Notes: a model not told the origin generated them from the sequence alone. A DNA stretch of 10,725 bases from Geminicoccaceae bacterium (GCA_020446285.1 JAGREZ010000273.1:1-10725), one strand, 5' to 3'. Shown: positions 1 to 7,630, counted from the first letter of the stretch. Program-made: numbers and translations.

Positions 1-764
1 TCGATGAAGACGATGCAGGGCGCATGCTTCTTCGCCTGCTCGAACATGTCCCTGACACGGCTGGCGCCGACACCGACGAACATCTCGACGAAATCGGAGC
101 CGGAGATGGTGAAGAACGGAACATTGGCCTCGCCGGCAATGGCCCGGGCCAGCAGCGTCTTGCCGGTGCCCGGCGGCCCGACGAGCAGGCAACCTTTCGG
201 GATGCGACCGCCGACCTGCTGGAATTTCTGCGGGTTCTTGAGGAACTCCACGATTTCCTGGAGTTCCTCCTTGGCCTCGTCGATACCGGCGACGTCCGTG
301 AAGGTCACGCGGCCGTGTTTCTCCGTCAACAACCGTGCCCGGCTCTTGCCGAAACCCATGGCCTTGCCACCACCCGATTGCATCTGGCGCATGAAGAATA
401 TCCACACACCGATCAGGAGAAGCATCGGGAACCATGACACCAGGACGCCCAGAAGGGAGGGCATGCTGTCATCGAGCGGCATGGCGCGGATGGTCACACC
501 GTGCTTGGTGAGGCGTTCCACCAGATTGGGATCATTGGGCGCATAGGTGGCGAAGGGCCGGCCATCGGAAAAATGACCGGAAATGCTGTCACCCTGAATG
601 GTGACGTCGCTGACCCGACCGCCCTCGACCTCGCTCAGGAAGTCCGAGAAGGCGAGCGGCGTCTGCGTACCTCTCGTCGAAGGGCCCTGAAACAGATTGA
701 ACAGAGCGATCAGCAAAAGACCGATAATGATCCAAAGCGCAAGATTCTTGCTGAAATTGTTCAC
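1..764 (-). CDS. ftsH: FtsH, membrane AAA+ zinc metalloprotease (5' part; 3' end outside window)
   Basis: The N-terminal 254 codons of the ATP-dependent inner-membrane protease that degrades misfolded membrane proteins and short-lived regulators. Visible in order: first membrane segment at about residues 8-25, a periplasmic stretch of about 80 residues, second membrane segment at about 103-124, then the AAA+ domain with Walker A GPPGTGKT at 196-203 and the pore-loop motif FVG at 229-231. The window ends inside Walker B, right after VFI. The HEAGH zinc site lies outside, so protease activity is inferred from family. The start is GTG (first residues MNNFSKN), chosen because GAGG sits 7 bases upstream and the protein begins as FtsH usually does. 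An ATG 13 bases upstream is out of frame. It follows tilS by 120 bases, in the order usual for Alphaproteobacteria. Identification is very secure. Confidence 0.97.
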   Translation of the reverse strand, partial: MNNFSKNLALWIIIGLLLIALFNLFQGPSTRGTQTPLAFSDFLSEVEGGRVSDVTIQGDSISGHFSDGRPFATYAPNDPNLVERLTKHGVTIRAMPLDDSMPSLLGVLVSWFPMLLLIGVWIFFMRQMQSGGGKAMGFGKSRARLLTEKHGRVTFTDVAGIDEAKEELQEIVEFLKNPQKFQQVGGRIPKGCLLVGPPGTGKTLLARAIAGEANVPFFTISGSDFVEMFVGVGASRVRDMFEQAKKHAPCIVFI

Positions 765-771
765 TGTTCGG

Positions 772-775
772 CCTC
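772..775 (-). promoter_or_regulatory. Ribosome binding site of ftsH
   Basis: GAGG on the minus strand, 7 bases before the GTG start. It decides the GTG over the overlapping out-of-frame ATG that itself spans this site. Confidence 0.6.
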
Positions 776-824
776 ATGAAACAAGCTGCAGGTTTGCAGA
801 GCCATTTCCACCTTCGTTCTGTTT

Positions 825-851
825 CCGCCCGATTTCCAGTCACCCGGGCGG
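825..851. other. GC-rich inverted repeat between tilS and ftsH
   Basis: CCGCCCG and CGGGCGG form a perfect 7-base stem with a 13-base loop, in the 120-base gap between the tilS stop and the ftsH start. Transcribed leftward it would make a strong RNA hairpin about 60 bases before the ftsH start. It is not followed by a U-rich tract on either strand (AAACAGAACG follows on the minus strand), so it is not a standard intrinsic terminator. It could be a 3' stabilising or processing hairpin for the tol-tilS message, or an attenuator-like element ahead of ftsH. I see no convincing promoter in this gap. Confidence 0.5.
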
Positions 852-884
852 TGCCGGGCACATACGGGCGTGAACCCTGATGCC

Positions 885-2225
885 TTAGATAGGCAGGATT
901 TTATCACAGGCAACCGCTTTTCGCACGAACGACACACCCGTGAACGCCCGGGCCGGGCGAAAACACCAGATTATACCGCCTCCCCCGCGAAACGCGAGCA
1001 TGTGTTGCCATTCGTCGCACCCTGACCGACGCAATGCGGGCATCCCGAGCAGCGCATCCACCGGAAATTCGCCCTTTCTCCTGATCTCCGCCGGAAGTCG
1101 CGCAATGCTCTGCCGATCCGCAGGCCGGATACCGGCGGTCGGCTGATCTTCTGTCGATTCGATGAAGATTCGGTTATCCCAGAGCAGTTTTCCGCCTCCG
1201 GCAAGATCGCAGGCCATCGGCAGATGCCGGGGTTCGCGCATGATCCGAAGGCCGCAAGCGCGATTTGCGAAAATTGCATGGCCGAGGGTGCGGCGGGGCT
1301 CACCACGGGCAAATGCGGCGAGAAGCCGGTCGACCGCATCCCTTCGGACCGGGATGAAGGTGCCCGTGACACAGCGGATCGCCGCCGCGACGAGCGCTGC
1401 CCGCACATCGACGGGTGCGGCATGCCAGGCCGCGGGGTCGACATCGATCCAGCCGAGCGGATGAAAGGTCACCCCCAGAGCGGCGACCGCGTCCCTCCGC
1501 ATCTCGTTGTCGCATCTCGCGTCAGCACTCGCATTTCGGATCGTTTCGAGCTCGCCCGGTGGTGAACGTGAACCGGATGAACGATAGCGCGCGCGCCAGA
1601 AACGCCGGTCCCTGTTGGACGGATCATCGATCCAGCCGATGCCGGCGCGTCGCAGCCATTCACGGAGCCCTGCGCGCGTGAACCGCAGGAGCGGGCGCAG
1701 AAGCCGCAGATCATCCAGTTCACGGCAGGCGCTCATACCGGAAAGGCCTTGTGTTCCGCTGCCGCGTTCGAGACGCATGGCCACGGTTTCCTCCTGGTCG
1801 CCGCAATGGTGCCCGAGGAGGAGATGGGCCGCGCCGATCTGTCTGCACGCCCCGACGAGAAGATCGAGACGGGCATCTCGCGCCCGTTCCTGGATGCGCG
1901 AGCGCGGCTTCGGCCCCTGCCAGCAGAGAATCCTCGTATCGATCCCAAGTGCCATGAGCACCCCGGCGGTCCGCCGCGCCTCGCCGGCGGATTCGGCCCG
2001 AAGTCCGTGATCGACGATCAGGCCGATGACCCGCCCGCCCCGTGCACGACACCAGTCGGCCGCGAGCGCGGCAAGTGCCATGCTGTCGGAGCCACCGGAC
2101 ACGGCAACCGCCAGAAGGGGAGCGGCTTCGAACGGCTCGAAACACGCCATGGCCCTGGCGAACAGCACTTCGAGCGGGGGTGTCCGCTGAACGGGTTCAG
2201 CCGCAGCCGGCGGATGCGCGTTCAC
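885..2225 (-). CDS. tilS: tRNA(Ile)-lysidine synthetase TilS
   Basis: Attaches lysine to C34 of the CAU-anticodon isoleucine tRNA using ATP, changing its codon reading from AUG to AUA and its charging from Met to Ile; cytosolic and normally essential. 446 residues, normal length for the family. The N-terminal PP-loop ATPase shows SGGSDS at 43-48, VDHGLR at 71-76, GHHCGDQEET at 138-147 and DDPSN at 200-204 followed by RARYR. The position that is normally Asp in GHHxDDQ is Gly142 here; the second Asp and Gln are kept. The stretch after residue 215 (Ser/Arg/Pro-rich) is unlike the usual Leu-rich helix, but similarity resumes at GVTFHPLG, and the other two frames give no better protein there. Start is GTG, 29 bases inside the end of cpoB, with no clear Shine-Dalgarno, so translational coupling is likely. 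A start at Met26 would still keep the PP-loop but would lose conserved sequence. Confidence 0.95.
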   Translation of the reverse strand: MNAHPPAAAEPVQRTPPLEVLFARAMACFEPFEAAPLLAVAVSGGSDSMALAALAADWCRARGGRVIGLIVDHGLRAESAGEARRTAGVLMALGIDTRILCWQGPKPRSRIQERARDARLDLLVGACRQIGAAHLLLGHHCGDQEETVAMRLERGSGTQGLSGMSACRELDDLRLLRPLLRFTRAGLREWLRRAGIGWIDDPSNRDRRFWRARYRSSGSRSPPGELETIRNASADARCDNEMRRDAVAALGVTFHPLGWIDVDPAAWHAAPVDVRAALVAAAIRCVTGTFIPVRRDAVDRLLAAFARGEPRRTLGHAIFANRACGLRIMREPRHLPMACDLAGGGKLLWDNRIFIESTEDQPTAGIRPADRQSIARLPAEIRRKGEFPVDALLGMPALRRSGCDEWQHMLAFRGGGGIIWCFRPARAFTGVSFVRKAVACDKILPI

Positions 2226-3192
2226 GGGTCAGAACCTGACGGATCGCAACGCCGAGATCGGAATAGCGCTTTTCAAGCTCGTCGAAACTGGCGCAGGCCT
2301 TCTGCTGGTCGCCGAGTGCATTGAGTGCCACGCCGAGCTTGAGCAGATTGTCCGGCGCCTTCCTCGCGTCGAAACCGTAGGTCCGCACATTCCGGGCGAA
2401 GGTCGCCGCCGCTTCGGCATTCTCGCCACGAGCGAGGAAGGTTTCGCCGATCCAGAATGAAGCTTCCGGCGTGTTGGCGCTTTGCGGGAAATCGGTGATG
2501 AAGCGGCGGAAGGCGACTTCGGCGGCATCGATGCTGCCGGCGCGCAGAAGCGCCATGGCCGAATTGAACCGTGTCGTCTCGTCGCCACTCAGTGTTTCGG
2601 CGGGAAGGCTGGCCGCCGCTGCGGCGAGAGCCTCCTCGCTCGGTTGCGGCAGATCGAGGAGCGCATCCCGTGGAATGGTGCCCAGCACCTGTTCCCCCTG
2701 CCCCGGTCCGGCGAGATCACCGGCACCACCGGCCGTTACCGCCGGTGGTGCAGCGACCGCCGGAGGTGCGCCGACGGCTTCCCCGCTGACGATGACCGCC
2801 GGCGCTCCGACCGCGGCGGGAACCTCCGGTGCCGGCCCACCGATCGTACTGCCGGCACCGGCCGCGACACCCGCCGAATCCACCGGATAGACGGGCACTG
2901 GCGAAACCGGAGAAACCGAAGGCACAGCCGCAGCTTCGCCCATGACGCGCAACCGGTCGTCGAGATCACCCACGAGCCGGTCCATCCGGTCGCGCAACCG
3001 TCCGTTCTCGAACTCCACCTCCTCGACCCGCCCGGTGAGCCTGCGGATTTCCTCCTCGAGTTCGAGGATGCGCGACTGCATGGCCGCGAGGCGCGACGCA
3101 TCCGTGCCCTGCGCCCATGCGCCCGGCGGAAAAGCGAATGCCAGGAGCATGAGCCCGATGAGGAACGCAGGTTTCAACATCCTGTCGGGCAT
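2197..3192 (-). CDS. cpoB: CpoB/YbgF, periplasmic Tol-Pal accessory protein
   Basis: Periplasmic partner of TolA that coordinates outer-membrane constriction with peptidoglycan synthesis (role known from E. coli CpoB). 331 residues from the chosen start. Signal peptide at about 1-27, cleaved after AWA before Q28; heptad-rich coiled coil at about 33-85 (trimerisation region in the family); a long Pro/Ala/Gly/Val linker at about 88-185; and TPR repeats from about 207 to the end, including FWIGETFLARG and LLKLGVALNALGD. I chose the ATG at 3192 (MPDRMLK) because GGGGGA lies 6 bases upstream; an ATG at 3180 (MLKPAF) gives a cleaner signal peptide but a weaker site. The open frame reaches back to a GTG at 3240, touching the pal stop, which would put charged residues before the signal. 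The gene follows pal and overlaps tilS by 29 bases. Confidence 0.93.
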   Translation of the reverse strand: MPDRMLKPAFLIGLMLLAFAFPPGAWAQGTDASRLAAMQSRILELEEEIRRLTGRVEEVEFENGRLRDRMDRLVGDLDDRLRVMGEAAAVPSVSPVSPVPVYPVDSAGVAAGAGSTIGGPAPEVPAAVGAPAVIVSGEAVGAPPAVAAPPAVTAGGAGDLAGPGQGEQVLGTIPRDALLDLPQPSEEALAAAAASLPAETLSGDETTRFNSAMALLRAGSIDAAEVAFRRFITDFPQSANTPEASFWIGETFLARGENAEAAATFARNVRTYGFDARKAPDNLLKLGVALNALGDQQKACASFDELEKRYSDLGVAIRQVLTRERASAGCG

Positions 3193-3198
3193 GGCACA

Positions 3199-3204
3199 TC
3201 CCCC
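3199..3204 (-). promoter_or_regulatory. Ribosome binding site deciding the cpoB start
   Basis: GGGGGA on the minus strand, 6 bases before the ATG at 3192. This favours that start over the upstream GTG (3240) and ATG (3219). Confidence 0.55.
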
Positions 3205-3241
3205 GCAATCCGTGACCATGGTGCGAACGGTGCCCTCCACG

Positions 3242-3817
3242 TCAGTTCACCAGATTGACGACCGTCACGGCCCGCCGGTTCATGGCGTAGGCTTGCGGCG
3301 TGTGCTCCGGATCGACCGGACGTTCCTCGCCATAGCTGAAGGTGAGGATCCGCGCCGTGTCGACACCGAGCGCGACGAGATAGGATTTGGCCGCCGAGGC
3401 GCGGCGTTCGCCGAGGGCGAGATTGTATTCGCGCGTACCGCTTTCGTCGCAATGCCCCTCGATCGTGATGGTGACGGCGGGATATTGCAGCAGCCATGCG
3501 GCCTGCCGGTCGAGGATGGAGCGGGCCTCGTCATTGAGCGAGGAACTGTCGACATCGAAGAACACACGGTCGCCGACATTGACCTCGAAATCCTCCACCG
3601 TGCCGGGCGAAGGCGCGCCGGCGGCAAGGTCACTCGAGGTAAGGTCGGAATCTCTCAGGCCACCGGCACCGCCGCCGGCGGCATCGGCGCCAGAGCCGGC
3701 ACCGGCCCCGGTCGAACCCGCACCGGACGTGCCGGTGATGATGTCTCCTTCCTCGGCACCGCTGCAGGCGGCAACGAGGAACAGAACGGCGAACAGCGCG
3801 GCAAATTTCTTGAGCAT
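3242..3817 (-). CDS. pal: Pal, peptidoglycan-associated outer-membrane lipoprotein
   Basis: Outer-membrane lipoprotein that binds peptidoglycan and TolB and anchors the envelope during division. 191 residues. The signal peptide ends in the lipobox LVAAC, so Cys18 is the predicted acylated residue. A Gly/Ala/Ser-rich linker follows (about 19-60), then the OmpA-C-like domain from about 75 to the end. Its core is TITIEGHCDESGTREYNLAL with Arg139; Asp124 and Arg139 match the family positions that contact meso-diaminopimelate. NRRAV is at 180-184. The residue after Cys18 is Ser, not Asp, which fits outer-membrane sorting by the E. coli rule. The gene follows tolB after 99 bases, the longest gap within the tol-pal-cpoB run, and the cpoB open frame begins right behind its stop. 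Identification is secure. Confidence 0.97.
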   Translation of the reverse strand: MLKKFAALFAVLFLVAACSGAEEGDIITGTSGAGSTGAGAGSGADAAGGGAGGLRDSDLTSSDLAAGAPSPGTVEDFEVNVGDRVFFDVDSSSLNDEARSILDRQAAWLLQYPAVTITIEGHCDESGTREYNLALGERRASAAKSYLVALGVDTARILTFSYGEERPVDPEHTPQAYAMNRRAVTVVNLVN

Positions 3818-3916
3818 TTCAGTTGGAACCCTGGCGTGAGGCCATCAGGCACATCTCGCTCCACGGTCGAGCGGTGTGCGACTTGGTAAACCACATGGTC
3901 AATACACGCGACGCCC
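3818..3916 (-). other. tolB-pal intergenic leader
   Basis: 99 bases without a gene, unlike the 3-4 base junctions upstream. It contains TTGACC at 3897-3902 (minus strand), but no acceptable -10 at 16-18 bases, so I do not call a promoter. A short inverted repeat, CGCTC-7-GAGCG (3857-3873), could form a weak hairpin. AGGG lies about 12 bases before the pal ATG, a poorly spaced ribosome binding site. Confidence 0.35.
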
Positions 3917-5245
3917 TCATGAGATCAAGGGCGACCAGTCGGGATCGGAAGCATCCTGCGGCGTGGCCACTTCGCGTTCATTGTAACCGGTAATGTCGAT
4001 GGTAAACAGACGTGTTCGATCGGTGCCCGGATCCTCGCGGCTGAACATGATGACCCGGCCATTGGGCGACCAGGTCGGTCCCTCGTCGAGAAAGCTCCTC
4101 GTCAGGAGACGTTCATTGCTGCCGTCGGGCTCCATGATGCCGATGTGGAACATCCCGCCCTTGATCTTGGTGAAGGCGACGAGATCGCCGCGCGGCGACC
4201 AGGCCGGACTGCCATAATGGCCAGAACCGAAGCTGATGCGCGCCACATTGCCACCGTCGGCGTCCATCACATAGAGCTGCGGGCTGCCGCCGCGATCGGA
4301 ATTGAAGGCGATCCGCTGGCCGTCGGGCGAGAATGTGGGCGAAGTGTCGATGGCCGGTGCGGTGGTCAGCCGGCGCGCGTCGCGGCTGGCGGTCGAGAAG
4401 GCGTAGATGTCGGAATTGCCCTCGCTTGCAAGGGTCATCAGCATGCGCCCACCATCCGGCGAGAAGCGCGGGCTGAAGCTCATGCCGCGAAAGCTGCCGA
4501 GCACGTTCTCCCGACCGCTCGAAAGATCGCGCATGTAGATCTGCGGTGCCGGCGACTGATAGACGAGATAGGCGACCCGGCGACCGTCGGGAGCCATGCG
4601 CGGCGTCAGCACGAGGCGGTTGCCATCGGTGAGGAAACTGTGATTGGCGCCGTCCTGGTCCATGATCGCCAGACGCTTGACCCGGCGCGTGGCCGGGCCG
4701 GTCTCGCTGATATAGACGATCCGGCTGTCGAAATAACCACCATCGCCGGTGAGCCGCTCATAGACGATATCGGCGATCTTGTGGGCGATGCGGCGCCAGT
4801 TGTCGCGCTCGCCGTCATAGCGAAGGCCGCGCATCTGCGAACCGGCGAAGACATCCCAGAGACGGAATTCCACACCGAGTCCGTTCGCCCCCTGCCGCTC
4901 GATCCGGCCATTGACGAGCGCCTGCGCGTTGATCTGTCGCCAGTCGGCGAAGCGCGGCACATCCTGAAGTTCGGCGGGCGACTGGATATAGGCGCGCCCG
5001 TCGATCACCCGGAACAGGCCGGATCCCTCGAGATCGGCGGCGACCACATCCATCATCGCCGCACCGAGCGACGAATCCTCCGCGCTCGCGCCGAACAGCG
5101 GACTGAGCGCGATCGGCATCGGCTCGACCCGCCCGGAAGTGATGTCGACGCGAAGCTGGGCCGAGAGCGGATCCGCCCCCATCCCGGCCACCGCGAGTGT
5201 CGCGAGGCCCGCGCCCTGAAACGCACGTCGTGTCAGTCTGCTCAT
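3917..5245 (-). CDS. tolB: TolB, periplasmic beta-propeller of the Tol-Pal system
   Basis: Periplasmic protein that binds Pal and TolA and relays between the inner-membrane motor and the outer membrane. 442 residues. An export signal occupies about 1-29 with a likely cut after LSA, so the mature protein starts QLRVDITSG, carrying the TolA/Pal-sensitive N-terminal segment. The N-terminal alpha/beta domain spans about 30-165. The six-bladed propeller follows, with WD40-like PD40 repeats visible as [12 protein letters not shown] (215), PRFSPDG (259), [13 protein letters not shown] (302), [13 protein letters not shown] (346), GPTWSPNG (389) and DPDWSP at the end. The signal contains TRRAFQ with Arg6-Arg7, resembling a twin-arginine motif, whereas E. 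coli TolB is a Sec substrate. It starts 4 bases after the tolA stop, so it is read from the same message. Confidence 0.97.
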   Translation of the reverse strand: MSRLTRRAFQGAGLATLAVAGMGADPLSAQLRVDITSGRVEPMPIALSPLFGASAEDSSLGAAMMDVVAADLEGSGLFRVIDGRAYIQSPAELQDVPRFADWRQINAQALVNGRIERQGANGLGVEFRLWDVFAGSQMRGLRYDGERDNWRRIAHKIADIVYERLTGDGGYFDSRIVYISETGPATRRVKRLAIMDQDGANHSFLTDGNRLVLTPRMAPDGRRVAYLVYQSPAPQIYMRDLSSGRENVLGSFRGMSFSPRFSPDGGRMLMTLASEGNSDIYAFSTASRDARRLTTAPAIDTSPTFSPDGQRIAFNSDRGGSPQLYVMDADGGNVARISFGSGHYGSPAWSPRGDLVAFTKIKGGMFHIGIMEPDGSNERLLTRSFLDEGPTWSPNGRVIMFSREDPGTDRTRLFTIDITGYNEREVATPQDASDPDWSPLIS

Positions 5246-5249
5246 GAGT

Positions 5250-6263
5250 CTACCCGCTGATCGCGTCTCTTGGATGAAAGGTCATGACCATGTCGCGCCA
5301 GAGCTCGTACTTCTCCGGCGGCAGGCTGAGCCTGCAGCTCAACACCGCACGCTGGGCGCTCTCGGCGACGATGCGGAAACCGCTGTCGGCGGCAAGGCGC
5401 GAGCGATCCTCGATATCGACGCTGGTCACCTCGCCCTCGACGGTCATGCGGATGCGCAGGGTCACCTGCATGGTCTCGATGCCGCGCACGCCGATGGGCA
5501 CGTTCCAGCAGCGTTCGATCTGCTGCTTGATGGCGCCGATCTCGCTTGCGGTGAGGCTGGCGATAACCGGGGCGTCATTGTCCTTCGCCACCGCCTTCTC
5601 GCTTTCCGCCGTCCCCTCTCCCTCGCGCCGCTCGTCGGCCTTCACCCTCTTGTTCAGCGTCTCGACGCTGCGCAGCATGGCCGAGAACTCGTCTTCCGGC
5701 GGCTCCTCGACGGGTTCCGCTTCAACCATCTCGGGTTCGGGCACGGGCTCCGGTTCGGGTGGCGGCGGCTTGCGTATCGGCGTTGCCGGCGGCTTTGGCG
5801 CTGCTTGCGCGATCTCTGCCGGTTCGGGCTCCGGCTTGGGCAGTTCGGGAGGCGTCGGCTTGGCGATCGGCCTCGCTACTGCGCGAGGTGGTTCCGGCAC
5901 CGGCACGGGCTCGATTTCTGCCGGTTCCGGCTCGGGCGCAGGTTCCGGTTCCGGCGGTGGTGGCGCGGGTTCCGGTGGCGGCGGTTCGGGCTCGGGAGGT
6001 GGCGGTTCCTCGCGCGGTTCGGGACGAGCGGCGACCTGCGGTGCCGGACTGGCGGCGGCGCGTTCGGGCAATGGTGCGGCCTCGGCCGGCTCGGGCTCGG
6101 GCGGTTCGGGCGGCTTGTCGAGCAGCGAGGCGGGCTCGGCGACGATGTCCACCGTCACCGCCTCCTCGACCTCGAGCTTTTCGCCAAAGTCCGGCAGCCC
6201 CGTCAGCAGCAGAAGTCCGAGGGCGACATGGAATGCGGCGGAGAGTATGAGCGCGCGCCGCAT
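5250..6263 (-). CDS. tolA: TolA, inner-membrane/periplasmic force-transmitting protein
   Basis: Spans the periplasm and carries proton-motive energy from TolQR to TolB-Pal. 337 residues. A single N-terminal membrane anchor at about 4-21 has Ser8 and His12, the SxxxH pair known from TolA/TonB anchors to contact TolQ/ExbB. Residues about 50-190 are a Pro/Glu-rich spacer made of PEPEP and PPPPEP-type units, unlike the long Lys/Ala-rich helix of E. coli TolA. A short charged helix (about 192-225) leads to the TolA/TonB-like C-terminal domain at about 235-332 ([51 protein letters not shown]). Cys252 and Cys310 could form a disulfide, as the C-terminal domain of E. coli TolA has one (inference). 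The gene lies 3 bases from tolR and 4 from tolB. Position and C-terminal domain make TolA much more likely than TonB. Confidence 0.95.
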   Translation of the reverse strand: MRRALILSAAFHVALGLLLLTGLPDFGEKLEVEEAVTVDIVAEPASLLDKPPEPPEPEPAEAAPLPERAAASPAPQVAARPEPREEPPPPEPEPPPPEPAPPPPEPEPAPEPEPAEIEPVPVPEPPRAVARPIAKPTPPELPKPEPEPAEIAQAAPKPPATPIRKPPPPEPEPVPEPEMVEAEPVEEPPEDEFSAMLRSVETLNKRVKADERREGEGTAESEKAVAKDNDAPVIASLTASEIGAIKQQIERCWNVPIGVRGIETMQVTLRIRMTVEGEVTSVDIEDRSRLAADSGFRIVAESAQRAVLSCRLSLPPEKYELWRDMVMTFHPRDAISG

Positions 6264-6266
6264 GAC

Positions 6267-6716
6267 CTATCGCTCCGGCCCGGCCCCGGGATGTTCGGTG
6301 ACCAGCGCCACCTTCGAAAACCCCGCGGCATGAATGGCGCCGACGACCGACATCACCTCGCCATAATCCACCGCGCGATCCCCGCGCACGAAGATGCGCG
6401 CTTGCGGATTGTTCGCGGTGATGGCGACCAGTCGTGGCGCCAGCTGCGCGATGTCGATGACCGAATCCTGCAGATGCACCGCACCGTCCGGCCCCACCGT
6501 CACACTCAACGGCTCATCCTGTCCCGGCAGCGGCGAACTTGCAGCACGCGGCAGGTCGACATTGACACCGGTGGTCAGAAGCGGCGCCGTGACCATGAAG
6601 ACGATGAGCAGGACCAGCATCACATCCACCATCGGGGTGACATTGATCTCGGCCATGCTGCGCCGTGCACGCCGTTTCGAGCCCCTGCCTTGCGCGCCGC
6701 CCACCGCCGCTCCCAT
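6267..6716 (-). CDS. tolR: TolR, inner-membrane proton-channel subunit (ExbD/TolR family)
   Basis: With TolQ forms the proton channel that energises TolA. 149 residues. A basic cytoplasmic N-terminus (KRRARR at 14-19) precedes MAEINVTPMVD and one membrane helix at about 28-46. Asp31 is the conserved membrane Asp that is the protonation site in this family. The periplasmic ExbD-like domain follows, with GVNVDLP at about 50-56 and IFVRGDRAVDYGEVM towards the C-terminus. Start and stop are tightly coupled: the ATG shares its A with the tolQ stop (TGATG), and tolA starts 3 bases after the TolR stop. The first Met is preferred over Met21 because family members carry such a Gly/Arg-rich lead. Confidence 0.97.
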   Translation of the reverse strand: MGAAVGGAQGRGSKRRARRSMAEINVTPMVDVMLVLLIVFMVTAPLLTTGVNVDLPRAASSPLPGQDEPLSVTVGPDGAVHLQDSVIDIAQLAPRLVAITANNPQARIFVRGDRAVDYGEVMSVVGAIHAAGFSKVALVTEHPGAGPER

Positions 6717-7450
6717 CAGGCAGCGATCCTGGAATGATTGTCGATGTCGCGGCCGACCACCACGACGAACTCGTCACTGAACCCGGAGAGCCGCTCGCCG
6801 AGATCGTCGATGGATCCGGAAATGCGGTTGTAGGCGATCACCGCCGGAATGGCGGCGAGCAAACCGAGAGCGGTGGCGAACAGGGCTTCGGCAATGCCCG
6901 GAGCTACCACAGCGAGCGTCGTGTTCTTCGTCACAGCGATCGACTGGAAACTGTTCATGATCCCCCAGACCGTACCGAACAGGCCGATGAAGGGGGCGAC
7001 GGCACCGATGGTCGCAAGCGACGAGACATGCCGTTCGAGCTGGCTCATCTCGCGATCCATGGTGAGCTGCATCACCCGGCCGATACGCTGCAGGAGACGG
7101 TCGACGAGATCGCCGGAAATGGCGCGCGGCGCCTCGCGCCATTCCTCCATGCCGGCCGTGAACATCATCGCCACCGGATGATCGGCGAATTTCACGATCC
7201 GGCGATAGAGGTCGTCGAGTGGCGCGCCGGACCAGAAATTCTCCTCGAATTCACTTGTCTTCGCGCGAATCACCCGCAGCGTCCGCCATTTCTGCCAGAT
7301 CACCGCCCAGCACCACAGCGATGCGAGCAGCAACACGAGCATGACCGTCTTGACAACGATATCCGCCTGAAGAACGAGCGAGAGGATATCCGCACCCGCG
7401 GCAGCGTCGTCGAGCACCGTCCCTTGCACGGCGTCAGTTTCCATGTCCAT
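6716..7450 (-). CDS. tolQ: TolQ, inner-membrane motor subunit (MotA/TolQ/ExbB family)
   Basis: Pentameric inner-membrane component of the Tol proton motor. 244 residues with three membrane helices: about 31-52, 143-165 and 180-207. The long cytoplasmic loop between the first two is typical. The family signature is clear: LATIGAVAPFIGLFGTVWGI at 145-164 and GIAEALFATALGLLAAIPAV at 185-204, with Thr193 in the position implicated in proton passage. It is the first gene of the tight tolQRAB run. Its stop overlaps the tolR start by one base. Two ATGs are possible, at 7450 and 7444, separated by one codon; I use the first, which has GAG 7 bases before it. Usually ybgC lies directly upstream; here a divergent region with a promoter does. 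Confidence 0.97.
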   Translation of the reverse strand: MDMETDAVQGTVLDDAAAGADILSLVLQADIVVKTVMLVLLLASLWCWAVIWQKWRTLRVIRAKTSEFEENFWSGAPLDDLYRRIVKFADHPVAMMFTAGMEEWREAPRAISGDLVDRLLQRIGRVMQLTMDREMSQLERHVSSLATIGAVAPFIGLFGTVWGIMNSFQSIAVTKNTTLAVVAPGIAEALFATALGLLAAIPAVIAYNRISGSIDDLGERLSGFSDEFVVVVGRDIDNHSRIAA

Positions 7451-7567
7451 CCATCTCGATGCGCAATCGAATTCCCCTGAAAGATCTATGGTTTAGCGGG
7501 GAAACTCTTGGAGAGTCATGTGCTTGCAACGGAAAGCGCAACCACTGTCTTCAAAGATCCAGACTGC

Positions 7568-7596
7568 TCTATGATCGTCTCCGACAAAACTGTCAA
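7568..7596 (-). promoter_or_regulatory. Predicted sigma-70-type promoter of tolQRAB
   Basis: On the minus strand a perfect TTGACA (7591-7596) is followed after exactly 17 bases by CATAGA (7568-7573), a 3 of 6 match to TATAAT. Transcription would start near 7561, giving a leader of about 110 bases before tolQ. It is the best promoter-like element in the window and points at the first gene of the tight tol run. Confidence 0.6.
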
Positions 7597-7614
7597 GCGT
7601 GGACGCGACCTCCG

Positions 7615-7630
7615 GCACAACCACTTGTGC
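7615..7630. promoter_or_regulatory. Inverted repeat, candidate operator
   Basis: GCACAA-CCAC-TTGTGC, a perfect 6-base inverted repeat with a 4-base centre. It lies 18 bases upstream of the tolQ -35 element and about 150 bases before the lysE-type gene. The size and symmetry suit a dimeric transcription factor site, but I cannot assign a regulator. Confidence 0.4.

Noticed and set aside
3874..3902. TTGACC as -35 of a pal promoter
   Set aside because: The bases 16-18 further on (around GCACAC) do not resemble a -10 element.
4145..5260. 371-codon plus-strand open frame opposite tolB
   Set aside because: The minus strand carries an intact TolB with propeller repeats; the plus-strand translation has no recognisable domain or ribosome binding site.
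5244..6737. Very long plus-strand open frames (up to 497 codons) opposite tolA and tolR
   Set aside because: They are antisense shadows of GC-rich, Pro/Glu-repeat coding sequence; their translations are low-complexity Arg/Gly/Ser/Phe and match no family, while the minus strand encodes clear TolA and TolR.
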